From Bacillota bacterium (GTDB lineage Bacteria > Bacillota > Clostridia > Christensenellales > Aristaeellaceae), in the NCBI GenBank assembly GCA_023436585.1, contig JAEZIN010000029.1, forward strand, positions 263,075 to 327,074: a DNA stretch of 64,000 bases. Reading direction: 5' to 3'. The notes beneath the pieces are model-generated. The model was not told the DNA's origin, made no database searches, and was given only the letters and a program-made list of their open reading frames with translations. Each line of letters opens with the position of its first letter. Positions within the stretch are counted from its first letter, which is position 1. Position numbers and translations under genes: made by a program. Below are positions 1 to 8,508 of this stretch, piece after piece.

Positions 1-509
1 TCCTCTTCAGCCTTCATGTCTTCCGCGCCGGCATCCAGGGCGGTCATCATCATGTCGTCCTCGGAAAGGCCCGGGGTGCGCTCCAGGGCGATGACGCCCT
101 TTTCGTCGAACATGAAGCCCACGCTGCCCGTGGTGCCCATGTTGCCGCCGTACTTGGCAAAGCAGTGGCGGACATCGCTGGCCGAACGGTTGCGGCTGTC
201 GGTGATGACCTCCACGATCACGGCCACGCCGCCGGGGGCATAGCCTTCATAGGTGATTTCTTCATAGTTGATGTTGCCCAGCTCTCCGGCAGCCTTTTTG
301 ATGGAGCGGGCGATGTTGTCGTTGGGCACGTTGCTGGCCTTGGCTTTGGCGACGATGTCCCGCAGCTTTCCGTTGACGTTGGGGTCGCTGCCGCCCTCTT
401 TCACGGCGATGGCAATTTCACGGCCGATCTTGGTAAATATCTTACCGCGCTCCGCGTCTGCCTTGCCCTTTTTATGCTTGATGTTGGCCCACTTGGAATG
501 CCCGGACAT
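1..509 (-). CDS. yebC: YebC/PmpR-family regulator, 3' end outside window
   Basis: The minus-strand reading begins [18 protein letters not shown], the signature N-terminus of the YebC/TACO1 family. About 169 codons are present and the C-terminal third is cut off by the window edge. Family members are cytoplasmic; they were annotated as transcriptional regulators, and more recent work links them to relieving ribosome stalling on proline-rich stretches. The start ATG (507-509) is preceded by a strong GGGAGGGG ribosome-binding site. Visible family blocks include [14 protein letters not shown] and the acidic stretch that follows. The assignment is firm; the precise role in this organism is inferred. 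Confidence 0.95.
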   Translation of the reverse strand, partial: MSGHSKWANIKHKKGKADAERGKIFTKIGREIAIAVKEGGSDPNVNGKLRDIVAKAKASNVPNDNIARSIKKAAGELGNINYEEITYEGYAPGGVAVIVEVITDSRNRSASDVRHCFAKYGGNMGTTGSVGFMFDEKGVIALERTPGLSEDDMMMTALDAGAEDMKAEE

Positions 510-592
510 AATACCCCTCCCAAGGAACATGATTTCAATGGAAACACAATATTTTACCATGGGCAACGCTTGTACGTCAACATCGGCGCGCT

Positions 593-1135
593 TTATTTCG
601 TTTTACCGGCGATTGGGGCAGCGTTTGTTTTTTGCTGGATGAACTGTAGAAACGACTCCTTCTCCTCTTCGGAGGCGAATATGCGGTATGGCAGGATGAA
701 TGCCGTAGAGGCGCTTGTATACAAATACAGCGCGTTTGGACCTGTAACTATTCTTTCAATGGCCGAATAGTTGGCCAGTGATTCCGCAACCTCTGAAGTG
801 ATTTCAATTTTTTCTTCCCCGAACGCCATCTTCATATGAGCGGTGAATGGCGATTTACCGGATTCACTTTCCAGTTTTAGCGATTTGCGAATATTTCGTT
901 CAACGCGCTTTCTGAAGGAAACAATCCTCCATATGGAATAGGCGCCGCAGATTGCATAGACAATATGAAAGTGATTGAATACAAACCCCAGAAATATGAC
1001 CCAGGCAACTAATAGTACAGGGTAAAGGTACTTGTGCAGTATAATCTTCTTCCGGTATGCATTCGTGGTGTAGTTGTGACACAGCCTGTACCCAAAATGA
1101 TCATCCTCGGTTAACTGATATTGAAATGTATACAA
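593..1135 (-). CDS. YcxB-like two-TM membrane protein
   Basis: A protein of about 180 residues. A short N-terminal segment is followed by two adjacent hydrophobic helices (residues about 36-70) and a basic stretch ([12 protein letters not shown]). The C-terminal soluble half contains phrases such as [10 protein letters not shown] and YSAIERIV, typical of YcxB-like proteins, whose C-terminal domain resembles a PH fold. Function is unknown in this family. I chose the TTG at 1133-1135 because GGAGG lies 8 nt upstream (1144-1148); in-frame ATGs at 1150 and 1156 overlap or precede that site. It is transcribed away from the next gene and faces yebC in the same direction. Confidence 0.7.
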   Translation of the reverse strand: MYTFQYQLTEDDHFGYRLCHNYTTNAYRKKIILHKYLYPVLLVAWVIFLGFVFNHFHIVYAICGAYSIWRIVSFRKRVERNIRKSLKLESESGKSPFTAHMKMAFGEEKIEITSEVAESLANYSAIERIVTGPNALYLYTSASTAFILPYRIFASEEEKESFLQFIQQKTNAAPIAGKTK

Positions 1136-1188
1136 ACTACCTTCCTCCATTGGCATTGAAATATGTGGTTACATCGTATAGTGCGATA

Positions 1189-1217
1189 AGTGTACTATAT
1201 GTGGAATCAAATGGCAA
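1189..1217 (-). promoter_or_regulatory. Putative sigma-A promoter for the YcxB-like gene
   Basis: On the minus strand TTGCCA (1212-1217) and TACACT (1189-1194) are separated by exactly 17 nt, placing a transcript start about 45 nt before the chosen TTG start. Confidence 0.5.
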
Positions 1218-1239
1218 CATGCCTCATAAGCCCCAAACC

Positions 1240-1268
1240 TTGCGCGCGGGGGCCAAATGTTGTAAAAT
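1240..1268 (+). promoter_or_regulatory. Putative sigma-A promoter for the DUF3298-type gene
   Basis: TTGCGC (1240-1245), a 17-nt spacer, then TAAAAT (1263-1268). It lies directly upstream of a strong ribosome-binding site and the ATG at 1294. Confidence 0.5.
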
Positions 1269-1293
1269 AAGAATCTATAAAGGAGGTGCGTTC

Positions 1294-2466
1294 ATGAAAC
1301 GTATATACCGCGGCATGATCATTTTGCTGGCCGCCCTGATGGTGATGGGCACGCAGGCGCTTGCCGGGCCGGACGCTCTTCCGGATGTGCGTGTTACGCC
1401 GGCAGCGGCGCAAAATGAATTTGGCAGCGTAACTTATCCCGTATTGGAAGGACATCCGGATGCGGCCATTCAGGATGCTGTAAACAAGGCCGTTTATGAT
1501 ACGGCGCAAATCGGGAGCCATTTAAACACCCTGAACGGCCTTACGGAAAGCGGATGGGGCCTTGACGTTACGTACAGGGAAACGCTGACAAGCGGTATCT
1601 TTTCCGCGGCCGTTTCCGCCTATGGCGAAATGCCCAACGGACGGATGGGGCAGACCTACACCACCGTCAATTACAATCTTCTCACCGGGCAGCCCATCAC
1701 ATCAGCCGATCTGTTTACCGATGCGGAAGGCGCGTTTGCGCTCATCGGGCAAAAGCTGGAGGACGAGGTGCAGCCCCTGCTGTCCGGCTATCTGGAGAAC
1801 GATGCGCTGACGCCCATCCCGAAGGAGAATTTCTTCCTGACGCCTGACTATATCACCTTCTATTACCCCCAGGATCAGTTCTCCATGCTTTCGGGGTACA
1901 GCGGCGGCTGCAGCTTTTCCTATTATGAATTGAAGGACTATTTGAATGTCGCGCAGGGCAGCGTCTTATCCACCCTTGGCGCGGGCGATTTCCTGAACAT
2001 CACCGCCGATACCGCCGCCCGTGTCGCGGCAGATGTATCTGCCGGGAAACTGCCTGGCATCGGGGCGCAAATCGGCGACAGCCTGATAGCGCGGCTGGAC
2101 GAATACCGCCTTCTGGTGGACCCGGACTATTATCCCGGCGGCAGGTTCTTTGAGGTGGAAGCCCCGGAGCTTCGCAGCATATGGCTTCTGACCGATGCGC
2201 TCACCGAGGAGTATGACCACAGCCAGGTGCTTGGCATCCGGGCGGACAGGGTCAACCTGTACGGCATACAGACCGGCATCACCACCACCGAAGAGTGGCG
2301 CGCGGCCCTGGGCCAGCCGGGGAGCACGGCGGATTTGGATGAGTCCACCGCCGGGGATTACCGCCTGTCCGCAGGGATCAGCGATTACTATTCCTTTGGT
2401 GCAAACAAGCTGGTCCTGCACGCCAACGAGGAAGGCATATTGGAAAGCGTTCAGTTGCAAAGGTAA
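1294..2466 (+). CDS. Secreted DUF3298/RsiV-type protein
   Basis: 390 residues. Residues 1-24 form a signal peptide (basic MKRIYRG, hydrophobic core, ALAG cleavage region). The middle (about 40-240) matches the DUF4163/DUF3298 arrangement seen in RsiV-like extracytoplasmic proteins: PVLEGHPDAAIQDAVNK, a mixed-strand region, LLTGQPITSADLF, then FFLTPDYITFYYPQ and SFSYYELKDYL. The last 150 residues do not match a family I recognise. The start is set by AGGAGGTG at 1281-1288. RsiV itself is an anti-sigma factor and lysozyme receptor, but no sigma factor gene is adjacent here, so that function should not be assumed. The next gene, ftsK/spoIIIE, starts 27 nt downstream and is probably co-transcribed. 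Confidence 0.7.
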   Translation: MKRIYRGMIILLAALMVMGTQALAGPDALPDVRVTPAAAQNEFGSVTYPVLEGHPDAAIQDAVNKAVYDTAQIGSHLNTLNGLTESGWGLDVTYRETLTSGIFSAAVSAYGEMPNGRMGQTYTTVNYNLLTGQPITSADLFTDAEGAFALIGQKLEDEVQPLLSGYLENDALTPIPKENFFLTPDYITFYYPQDQFSMLSGYSGGCSFSYYELKDYLNVAQGSVLSTLGAGDFLNITADTAARVAADVSAGKLPGIGAQIGDSLIARLDEYRLLVDPDYYPGGRFFEVEAPELRSIWLLTDALTEEYDHSQVLGIRADRVNLYGIQTGITTTEEWRAALGQPGSTADLDESTAGDYRLSAGISDYYSFGANKLVLHANEEGILESVQLQR

Positions 2467-2493
2467 GTTATCACAAAGCCCCGGAGGAAAAAG

Positions 2494-5166
2494 ATGCAAA
2501 AGCAAAGGGGAACAGCGCCCAAAAAGAAGGCCCAGGTCTATTCGCCGGAGGCCTTGCTTTTGCGTACCATCCTGGGGATCGTGCTGATTGTTTTGGGTGC
2601 GCTGGCCTTCGTATCCCTGGTTACGAACCCGGGCGAAATGCAGGTGGAAATATTCAAGCTTGTCCGCCCGGTGGTCCAGGGTCTGGCCGGCGGCCTGTGT
2701 TTGCTGTTTCCCTTGTACATCATATGGGCCGGGGGGCTGGTGGCCTTTTCCGCCAGAAAAAAGATGAAGGTGCGGGCCATACTGCTCTCCTTCGCCATCT
2801 ATCTTTGCCTGCTGGCGCTGATTGTGCTGGTATCCACCTATCCCGATACAAGAGGCCCATATGTTGAGCGCACCCTGATGGACTATATCGGCGTCATCAA
2901 CGCGGCCGACAATGATATGCATCCCGAAAGCTTCCTGTCCTATCTTGGCCGCGTGTATCTTTTGTGCAGCCCCAAGGGTGAAAGCGGCGGCCTGATTGGC
3001 ATGCTCCTGGCCTGGCCGCTGTACTATCTGGGCCTTGGCATTGTGGGCGGCGTGGCTGTGTTGGGTATTTCCATCCTGGGCCTATTGATCCTTTTATCCA
3101 GGCTGGATGTGCGGACCATCGCCTTTAACCTCCGGGAACGCTCCAGCCAGCGCAGGGAGGAAAGAGATCAAATAGCCATGCAAAGGCAGGCGGAGGAAGA
3201 GGCCTGGCGCCAGCAGGAGGCCCAAAGGCAGGCGGCGGCCCACGCGCAAAACCCGCCTGTACCCGCCTACCAGCGGCGCCGGGATGCGCAGGCACAGCCG
3301 GCGCCCGCCCCCGGGCCCGTGTGGCGCGGCCCGGCAATGTACGATGAAACCATTATGCCCGCTGATACAAGCGCGCCGATGGATGTGGCCGGGGCCATGA
3401 AAAAGGCCAGGGGCCGCAAAACCGCCGAGCCATCGCCCTACGCGCCGCCAAGCAGGGAGGATGACCTGCCCTGGGAGGAGGACCCGGATACCGCCCAGCA
3501 GCTGGACAGCCGCAGGAGCATTTTAAAGCCCATCCGCTATCCTTCGCAAAAGCCGGCGCCTGCCGCAGCGCAGCCTGATTTTCCATCCGTGTCCGTGCCG
3601 AAAGTCCCGCAGGAGCCCCGCATGAGCGGCCAGCGCATGGACGAGCCTGACTTGAAGCTGCCGCCGCAAAAAGCGAAGAAGACGCAGCAGCTTCAAATGC
3701 AGCTTCCGCCGCCCTACGCCTATCCCACGCTGGATATGCTGAAAATGCCCAGGCGGTCCCAGCTGGATACACGCCAGGAGGATGAGCAGCGGGCCGCCAT
3801 CCTGGAGGAGACGCTGCAAAGCTTTGGCATCAGCGCCCAGGTCAAGCAGGTCACCCACGGCCCGACAGTGACACGGTTCGAGCTGGAGCTGGCTTCCGGT
3901 ATCAATGTCAAGCGCATCACCGGCCTTACCGACACCATCGCCATGAACCTGGCGGCCGGGGGCGTGCGCATCGAGGCACCCATCCCCAATAAGGCATTGG
4001 TGGGGGTGGAGGTGCCCAACCGGGAAATCATCAGCGTATCCCTGCGCGAGGTGCTGGAAAGCGAAGAGATGAACAGGGCGGATTCGCCCCTGTCCGTTGC
4101 CCTGGGCAAGGACATCGCCGGCAGCCCCATCATTTGCGACCTTGCCAAGATGCCGCACCTTTTGATCGCCGGCGCCACCGGCAGCGGCAAGTCTGTTTGC
4201 ATCAACAGCATCATCTGCAGCCTGCTGTTTCGCACCTCGCCCAAGCAGGTGCGCATGCTTCTAATCGACCCCAAGGTGGTAGAGCTTCAGTGTTATAATG
4301 GCATACCGCACCTTTTGACGCCCGTGGTCAGCGATCCCCACAAGGCTTCCGGCGCGCTCACCTGGGCCGTTCAGGAAATGATGGAGCGCTACCAAAAGTT
4401 CAAGGAACGCAACGTGCGCGGCATCAGCGGCTACAATGCCGCCCTCATGGAGGGCGAGGAAGCCATGCCCCGCATTGTTGTCATCATCGATGAATTGGCG
4501 GACCTGATGATGGCCAGCAAGCGCGAGGTGGAGGAATCCATCTGCCGTATCGCGCAGTTGGCCCGGGCCGCCGGCATCCACCTGGTGGTGGCCACCCAGC
4601 GCCCGTCGGTGGACGTCATCACCGGCCTTATCAAGAACAACCTGCCCTCCCGTATCGCCTTCGCCGTGGCCTCGTCTATCGATGCCCGCACCATTATGGA
4701 ACGGGCCGGGGCCGAAAAGCTGCTGGGCAAGGGGGACATGCTCTACGCCCCCGCCGGGGCGCTGGCCCCGCTGCGCGTGCAGGGCTCCTTTGTATCCGAC
4801 GACGAGGTGAACAAGGTTACGGATTTCATCCGCTGCCATTCCACCCCGGATTATGACCCCAATGTGCAGGAGATATTGGACCAGACCAACTCCCCCTCCA
4901 GCATGGCCCCCGACGCGGCGGAAGCCACCGGCGACGATGGGGATGCCCTGGACGAGCTTTTGTCCCAGGCCATTGAAATGGCCATCCAGGAAGGCCAAAC
5001 CTCCATTTCCATGCTGCAAAGAAAAATGCGCATTGGCTACGCCCGGGCGGGCCGCCTCATCGACGAGATGACAAAGCGCGGCATCATCAGCCAGGCCGCC
5101 GGCGCCAAGCCGCGTAAGGTCCTCATCTCCCAGGAAGAATTCGACCGGATGGATTTCGGGTCGTAA
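2494..5166 (+). CDS. spoIIIE: DNA translocase FtsK/SpoIIIE
   Basis: 890 residues with the full FtsK/SpoIIIE plan. Residues about 20-200 carry four membrane helices. A long Gln/Pro/Ala-rich linker follows (about 210-430). The alpha/beta motor has Walker A GATGSGKSV near residue 560 and Walker B VVIIDELADLM near 668. The C-terminal gamma winged helix (about 820-890) contains EGQTSISMLQRKMRIGYARA. It pumps chromosomal DNA through the septum during division or into the forespore. Walker motifs and the gamma domain are intact. GGAGGAAAA precedes the ATG. Whether this is the sporulation-specific or vegetative paralog cannot be decided from the window. Transcription probably ends at the 18-bp hairpin just downstream. 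Confidence 0.96.
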   Translation: MQKQRGTAPKKKAQVYSPEALLLRTILGIVLIVLGALAFVSLVTNPGEMQVEIFKLVRPVVQGLAGGLCLLFPLYIIWAGGLVAFSARKKMKVRAILLSFAIYLCLLALIVLVSTYPDTRGPYVERTLMDYIGVINAADNDMHPESFLSYLGRVYLLCSPKGESGGLIGMLLAWPLYYLGLGIVGGVAVLGISILGLLILLSRLDVRTIAFNLRERSSQRREERDQIAMQRQAEEEAWRQQEAQRQAAAHAQNPPVPAYQRRRDAQAQPAPAPGPVWRGPAMYDETIMPADTSAPMDVAGAMKKARGRKTAEPSPYAPPSREDDLPWEEDPDTAQQLDSRRSILKPIRYPSQKPAPAAAQPDFPSVSVPKVPQEPRMSGQRMDEPDLKLPPQKAKKTQQLQMQLPPPYAYPTLDMLKMPRRSQLDTRQEDEQRAAILEETLQSFGISAQVKQVTHGPTVTRFELELASGINVKRITGLTDTIAMNLAAGGVRIEAPIPNKALVGVEVPNREIISVSLREVLESEEMNRADSPLSVALGKDIAGSPIICDLAKMPHLLIAGATGSGKSVCINSIICSLLFRTSPKQVRMLLIDPKVVELQCYNGIPHLLTPVVSDPHKASGALTWAVQEMMERYQKFKERNVRGISGYNAALMEGEEAMPRIVVIIDELADLMMASKREVEESICRIAQLARAAGIHLVVATQRPSVDVITGLIKNNLPSRIAFAVASSIDARTIMERAGAEKLLGKGDMLYAPAGALAPLRVQGSFVSDDEVNKVTDFIRCHSTPDYDPNVQEILDQTNSPSSMAPDAAEATGDDGDALDELLSQAIEMAIQEGQTSISMLQRKMRIGYARAGRLIDEMTKRGIISQAAGAKPRKVLISQEEFDRMDFGS

Positions 5167-5182
5167 GGTTATGTGCATAAAG

Positions 5183-5220
5183 GCGGGAAGGGCTTCTTTT
5201 GAAAAAGAAGCCCTTCCCGC
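5183..5220 (+). terminator. Perfect 18-bp hairpin after spoIIIE
   Basis: The arms GCGGGAAGGGCTTCTTTT (5183-5200) and its exact complement (5203-5220) are separated by 2 nt. There is no U-tract after it, though the arm itself ends in T residues before the loop. It is likely a terminator or mRNA 3'-end protector for spoIIIE. Confidence 0.65.
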
Positions 5221-5330
5221 GCCCATCCCAGAAAACCTTCCATTAGGGATAGGATAAGGACAGGCATGCATTTTCGCTTGAGGAACGAACGTTGCAAAGC
5301 AGGGTTACTATTATTGTATGCGATAATTCA

Positions 5331-5402
5331 AGGAGATGGCTCCCGAAGGTTCCCAAAGGGCGACCGGAAAGCCCTTTGGTCGCGTCCGCAGACGCGATAT
5401 CT
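5331..5402 (-). repeat. R1 repeat, copy 1 (short form, inverted)
   Basis: On the minus strand it reads as hairpin CGCGTC-TGCG-GACGCG, then hairpin GGCTTTCC-GGTC-GCCC flanked by CCAAA/TTTGG arms, then ACCTTCGG-like and GCCATCTCC ends. It lies in the leader of the D-aminoacylase gene, with a partner of opposite orientation just after that gene (7031-7111). Confidence 0.8.
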
Positions 5403-5428
5403 TTTTCTAGCGAAGGAAGGTATGCCCC

Positions 5429-7018
5429 ATGACGACACTCCTAACCGGCGGCCAGATCATTGACGGTACGGATGAAAAGGCCTATACCGCCGATATTCTT
5501 CTTAAGGATGGCCACATTGCCGCCATCGGCAGCCTGTTGGATATACAGGCTGATGAGGTCATTGACGCCACAGGTAAATGTGTCGCGCCGGGCTTCGTTG
5601 ACGCTCACTCCCACAACGACTGGTTCCTGTCCAGGCGCGATCTGCAAAAGTACTTTCTGCCCTTTGTAAGCCAGGGGATCACTACCCAGGTCACCGGCAA
5701 CTGCGGCTTTTCGCCCTTTGGCTTTGACGCGGATTCGCCCCACCTGCATCTGCTTGGCAGCGGGCTTTTTTCCATACCGGATTTTTCATTGGACGCCGAT
5801 CCCTCCTTGAGCGGCTTTGCGCAAAAACACGGCACTCCGCCGGTGAATATCATACCCCTGTACGGCCACATGAGCGGCCGCATCTCCATCAGCGGGTATG
5901 AGAACAGGCCGCTTACCGAAAAGGAGCTTGACCGTCTGGATGAGTTGATGGAACAGGCGCTATTGGACGGTGCCGCCGGCATCTCCCTGGGGCTGATGTA
6001 CGAGCCGGACAGGTACGCGCCTTACGAAGAACTCAAGCGCGCCGCGAAGATCGCGGCGAAGCACAACAAAATCCTCAGCGTTCACGCCAGGGCGTGCTCT
6101 GCCGTCTCCACCTCCTACCAGCCGCCGGTGGGCGGCCGTGCCCACAACCTGCGGGCGCTGGATGAAATGGTATCTATCGCCAGGGAGACAGGCGTCAAGG
6201 TGCAGTTTTCCCACCTGATCTTTGTGGGGGCCAAAAGCTGGAAAACAGCGGATGAGGCGCTTGCGATCATCGATCAAGTGAACTCCGAGGGCCTTTCCTT
6301 CCTGTACGATTCCTATTCCATGGCCTGCGGCGCGTCGGTGATAACGGTGATCCTGCCCGCCTGGTATTTGTCCATGCCGGAGGACAAGCGCCGCTCGCCC
6401 ATCGCCCGCGCCCGTATCGCGCTGGAAATCGGCGTGACCAAGCGGCTGCTGGGGTTTGACTTCCCCGATATCGTTTTGACCTGGGTGAAGGAGGGCTATG
6501 AGCACCTGTGCGGCAAGAGCGTGCATGACATCGCCAAGGAATGGCGTATGAGCGATTTGAGCGCCTATTTGAAGCTGGTGGAGATAAGCGAAGGCCGGGG
6601 CCGGGTGCTGATGCACAAATATCTGACCGAAGAAATCCTGCTGCGGCTGATGGGCGACGAAAAGTGCCTGTACATGACTGACGCCTGGGTGGAGGAAACA
6701 GGCCTGCAAAACCCCGCCTGCTATTCCAGCTTTCCGGAGTTTCTGCGCCGGGGCCATGCCCGAGGCACACTGGAAAAGACCGTGCGCCAGATGACCGGCG
6801 CCACCGCCGACAGGTATCAATTAAAGGACCGCGGATACATCAGGGAAGGCTGTCACGCGGATATCACCGTGTTTGACCCTGCGAAGGTCCGGGCATCCGA
6901 TACCATGCAGGATATGCCCCATGGCATCAGCGAGGTATTGATTGCGGGCCAGCGGGTGTTGAAGGATGGGAAAATGGCAAGGACGGATTTGGGACATATG
7001 ATTTTGCAAAGGGAATAA
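5429..7018 (+). CDS. N-acyl-D-amino-acid deacylase (amidohydrolase)
   Basis: 529 residues of the D-aminoacylase branch of the amidohydrolase superfamily. The composite beta-sandwich is formed by the N-terminus (LLTGGQIIDG) and the C-terminus (GCHADITVFDP). Metal-binding features are the HxH of VDAHSH (His60, His62), Cys92 in GNCGFSP, His in LSVHARA (about 219) and His in VQFSHL (about 250), the same Cys/His set used by D-aminoacylases. The expected activity is zinc-dependent hydrolysis of N-acyl-D-amino acids or related D-amides; substrate is inferred only. A GAAGGAAGG site precedes the ATG. The gene stands alone between inverted R1 repeats, consistent with an accessory cassette that could salvage D-amino acids from peptidoglycan or diet. 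Confidence 0.85.
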   Translation: MTTLLTGGQIIDGTDEKAYTADILLKDGHIAAIGSLLDIQADEVIDATGKCVAPGFVDAHSHNDWFLSRRDLQKYFLPFVSQGITTQVTGNCGFSPFGFDADSPHLHLLGSGLFSIPDFSLDADPSLSGFAQKHGTPPVNIIPLYGHMSGRISISGYENRPLTEKELDRLDELMEQALLDGAAGISLGLMYEPDRYAPYEELKRAAKIAAKHNKILSVHARACSAVSTSYQPPVGGRAHNLRALDEMVSIARETGVKVQFSHLIFVGAKSWKTADEALAIIDQVNSEGLSFLYDSYSMACGASVITVILPAWYLSMPEDKRRSPIARARIALEIGVTKRLLGFDFPDIVLTWVKEGYEHLCGKSVHDIAKEWRMSDLSAYLKLVEISEGRGRVLMHKYLTEEILLRLMGDEKCLYMTDAWVEETGLQNPACYSSFPEFLRRGHARGTLEKTVRQMTGATADRYQLKDRGYIREGCHADITVFDPAKVRASDTMQDMPHGISEVLIAGQRVLKDGKMARTDLGHMILQRE

Positions 7019-7030
7019 GGGTTATGGCTA

Positions 7031-7111
7031 GAGGAGAAGGACTTCGCATCTTCGGACGCGACCAAAGGGCTTTCCGATCGCCCTTTGGGAACCTTCGGAT
7101 GCCATCTCCTC
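7031..7111 (+). repeat. R1 repeat, copy 2 (short form)
   Basis: Outer arms GAGGAGA/TCTCCTC enclose hairpin CGCATC-TTCG-GACGCG (one A:C mismatch) and hairpin CCAAAGGGC with CGCCCTTTGG. It begins 12 nt after the D-aminoacylase stop codon. Confidence 0.85.
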
Positions 7112-7176
7112 GAATAGTTATACAATTATTCGACTGGCACGATAGTCCCTTTGCTTACCCCAATGCTTTTGCTTTT

Positions 7177-7545
7177 TTATGAAGCTGGGCCAAAACGGGG
7201 ACCATCAGCCAGCCCTAAAAAAAATGGAAGCCGTTCTTCCACAGGGCACGCATCAATAGAGAATATCGATATTCTGCTCCACAACTGCTTTATACTGCGG
7301 CCATGAAAGACTTTCGCATTGACAAAGGCTTCCGGGTTATCATAATCATATGCCTGTGATCCATCTTCCGCCAATCCGTACCAATATGCGCATTGGTGCG
7401 TCGCCTTATCAACTGTCTTCCCGAGGTAGCAGCCATCGTATGCAGGATCGCCGTCAACAGAGAATTCCACCTCAATACAGGCATGGTTTTTGACAACATC
7501 GTACAGCATCATTTTTTCAAATGCTTCGAATGATATTTTTTGCAT
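7177..7545 (-). CDS. Hypothetical protein, 122 aa
   Basis: I do not recognise this family. The protein is soluble, with no signal peptide or membrane helix. It is acidic to neutral and rich in aromatic residues (HQCAYWYGLAEDGSQAYDYD). A GGAGTG-like site precedes the ATG at 7543-7545. The upstream minus-strand sequence is AT-rich with a TAAAAT element near 7590 that could be a -10. Its base composition is lower in GC than the flanking housekeeping genes, so recent acquisition is possible. It is convergent with the D-aminoacylase gene and divergent from the T-box operon. Confidence 0.55.
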   Translation of the reverse strand: MQKISFEAFEKMMLYDVVKNHACIEVEFSVDGDPAYDGCYLGKTVDKATHQCAYWYGLAEDGSQAYDYDNPEAFVNAKVFHGRSIKQLWSRISIFSIDACPVEERLPFFLGLADGPRFGPAS

Positions 7546-7658
7546 GATAGAATCACTCCATCTCTACGACTACAGACAATGATGCTATTTTATCATAAAT
7601 TGAAAGAAAAATCAGGAAAAGTGTTCACCGCTTATTTTCGCTTCTCTGCACGCTGCCC

Positions 7659-7687
7659 TTGACATCCTTCCCTCCCCATTGTATAAT
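7659..7687 (+). promoter_or_regulatory. Strong sigma-A promoter of the T-box operon
   Basis: TTGACA (7659-7664), 17-nt spacer, TATAAT (7682-7687): a full consensus match, directly upstream of the T-box leader. Confidence 0.9.
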
Positions 7688-7693
7688 TCCCCC

Positions 7694-7926
7694 ATATCCG
7701 GCGATGATGGGAATAGTACTCCGTTTCCGGCATCAAGAGAGAGGGGCCATCGGCTGAAAGCCCCTTTGCCAAGGGATGGGGGAATGACACCCCGGAGCTT
7801 CCTGCGAGAGCAGGCGCGTATCCCGCGTTACCGGGATTTGAGTGGGAAAGGCGCAGGCCTTTTCAAGCGGGGTGGCACCACGAAGAAGTGAAATTCGTCC
7901 CATGCGTTGGCATGGGATGTTTTTTT
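7694..7926 (+). promoter_or_regulatory. T-box leader (tRNA-sensing), probable Asp/His specifier
   Basis: A leader of about 230 nt between a consensus promoter and the GNAT-hisS genes. The T-box sequence GGGGTGGCACCACG is at 7869-7882. A terminator stem pairs 7896-7905 with 7910-7919 and is followed by seven T residues. In stem I, AGTA (about 7715) and GAA (7783-7785) are placed as in the specifier-loop S-turn, and the loop then contains GACAC (7786-7790), overlapping an Asp codon (GAC) and a His codon (CAC). The variable base of the TGGN bulge is C, which would pair with a G discriminator, as in tRNA-Asp. Uncharged tRNA should stabilise the antiterminator and raise synthetase expression. Confidence 0.9.
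7896..7926 (+). terminator. Intrinsic terminator of the T-box leader
   Basis: CGTCCCATGC (7896-7905), a GTTG loop, GCATGGGATG (7910-7919) and a run of T residues to 7926. It competes with the antiterminator formed by the T-box sequence. Confidence 0.9.
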
Positions 7927-7968
7927 ATTTTGAAGCCTCCACCCGGAAAGGGGAATCAATTCCGTTCC

Positions 7969-8478
7969 ATGGAAATCAGATATGCCACCTGGGACGACAT
8001 CCACGGCATGGGCCGCGTGTATGTGGATACCTGGAAGGCTGCCTATCAGGGCATGATTCCCAAGAGCTACCTGGACGGCCTGACGTATGAAAGCTGGGAG
8101 GAAAGATACCGCGGCCGCTTTTCCAAGATGGAAGGCTATCATGTTGCGGTGCTGACCGACGGGGACAGAGTCATCGGCGTAACCAGCTTTACAAGAACCA
8201 GGGACAGGGATCTTATTGAAACCTGCGGGGAGATTGTCTCCATTTATGTTTTGAAGGAATACTGGCATCAGGGGCTCGGAAAGATGATGCTTGAGTGGGC
8301 GGTAAAAGAGCTCAAAAAGCTGGGCTTTACCGATTGCGTGCTGTGGACACTGGAGGAAAACCACCGGGCACAAAGGGCATATGAGCGTTTCGGCTTTATG
8401 CGGGACGGCGCCAGGCAAAGCCAGGAGTTCAATGGCACGGCTGTGTGGGAAATCCGTTACCATATGTCTATCTCCTGA
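7969..8478 (+). CDS. GNAT-family N-acetyltransferase
   Basis: 169 residues with the GNAT fold. VGV/VSIYVLKEYWHQGLG (residues about 85-100) contains the acetyl-CoA-binding Q/RxxGxG/A motif, here HQGLGKMM, followed by ALRAYERFGF-like motif B (HRAQRAYERFGF). Substrate unknown. The reading frame stays open upstream into the T-box terminator, so the start is the ATG at 7969 (MEIRYATWDD); its ribosome-binding site GGAAAGGGG is rather far away (about 15 nt), leaving some doubt. The gene lies between the T-box and hisS, so it is probably induced by tRNA starvation together with the synthetases. Confidence 0.85.
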   Translation: MEIRYATWDDIHGMGRVYVDTWKAAYQGMIPKSYLDGLTYESWEERYRGRFSKMEGYHVAVLTDGDRVIGVTSFTRTRDRDLIETCGEIVSIYVLKEYWHQGLGKMMLEWAVKELKKLGFTDCVLWTLEENHRAQRAYERFGFMRDGARQSQEFNGTAVWEIRYHMSIS

Positions 8479-8508
8479 TTATGTAATATCTCAAGGGAGG
8501 AAGAATAC

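Noticed and set aside
1294..2466. DUF3298 protein as anti-sigma factor RsiV
   Set aside because: It is a lipoprotein-like or secreted protein with a cleavable signal rather than an RsiV-type single-pass anchor, and no sigma factor is adjacent.
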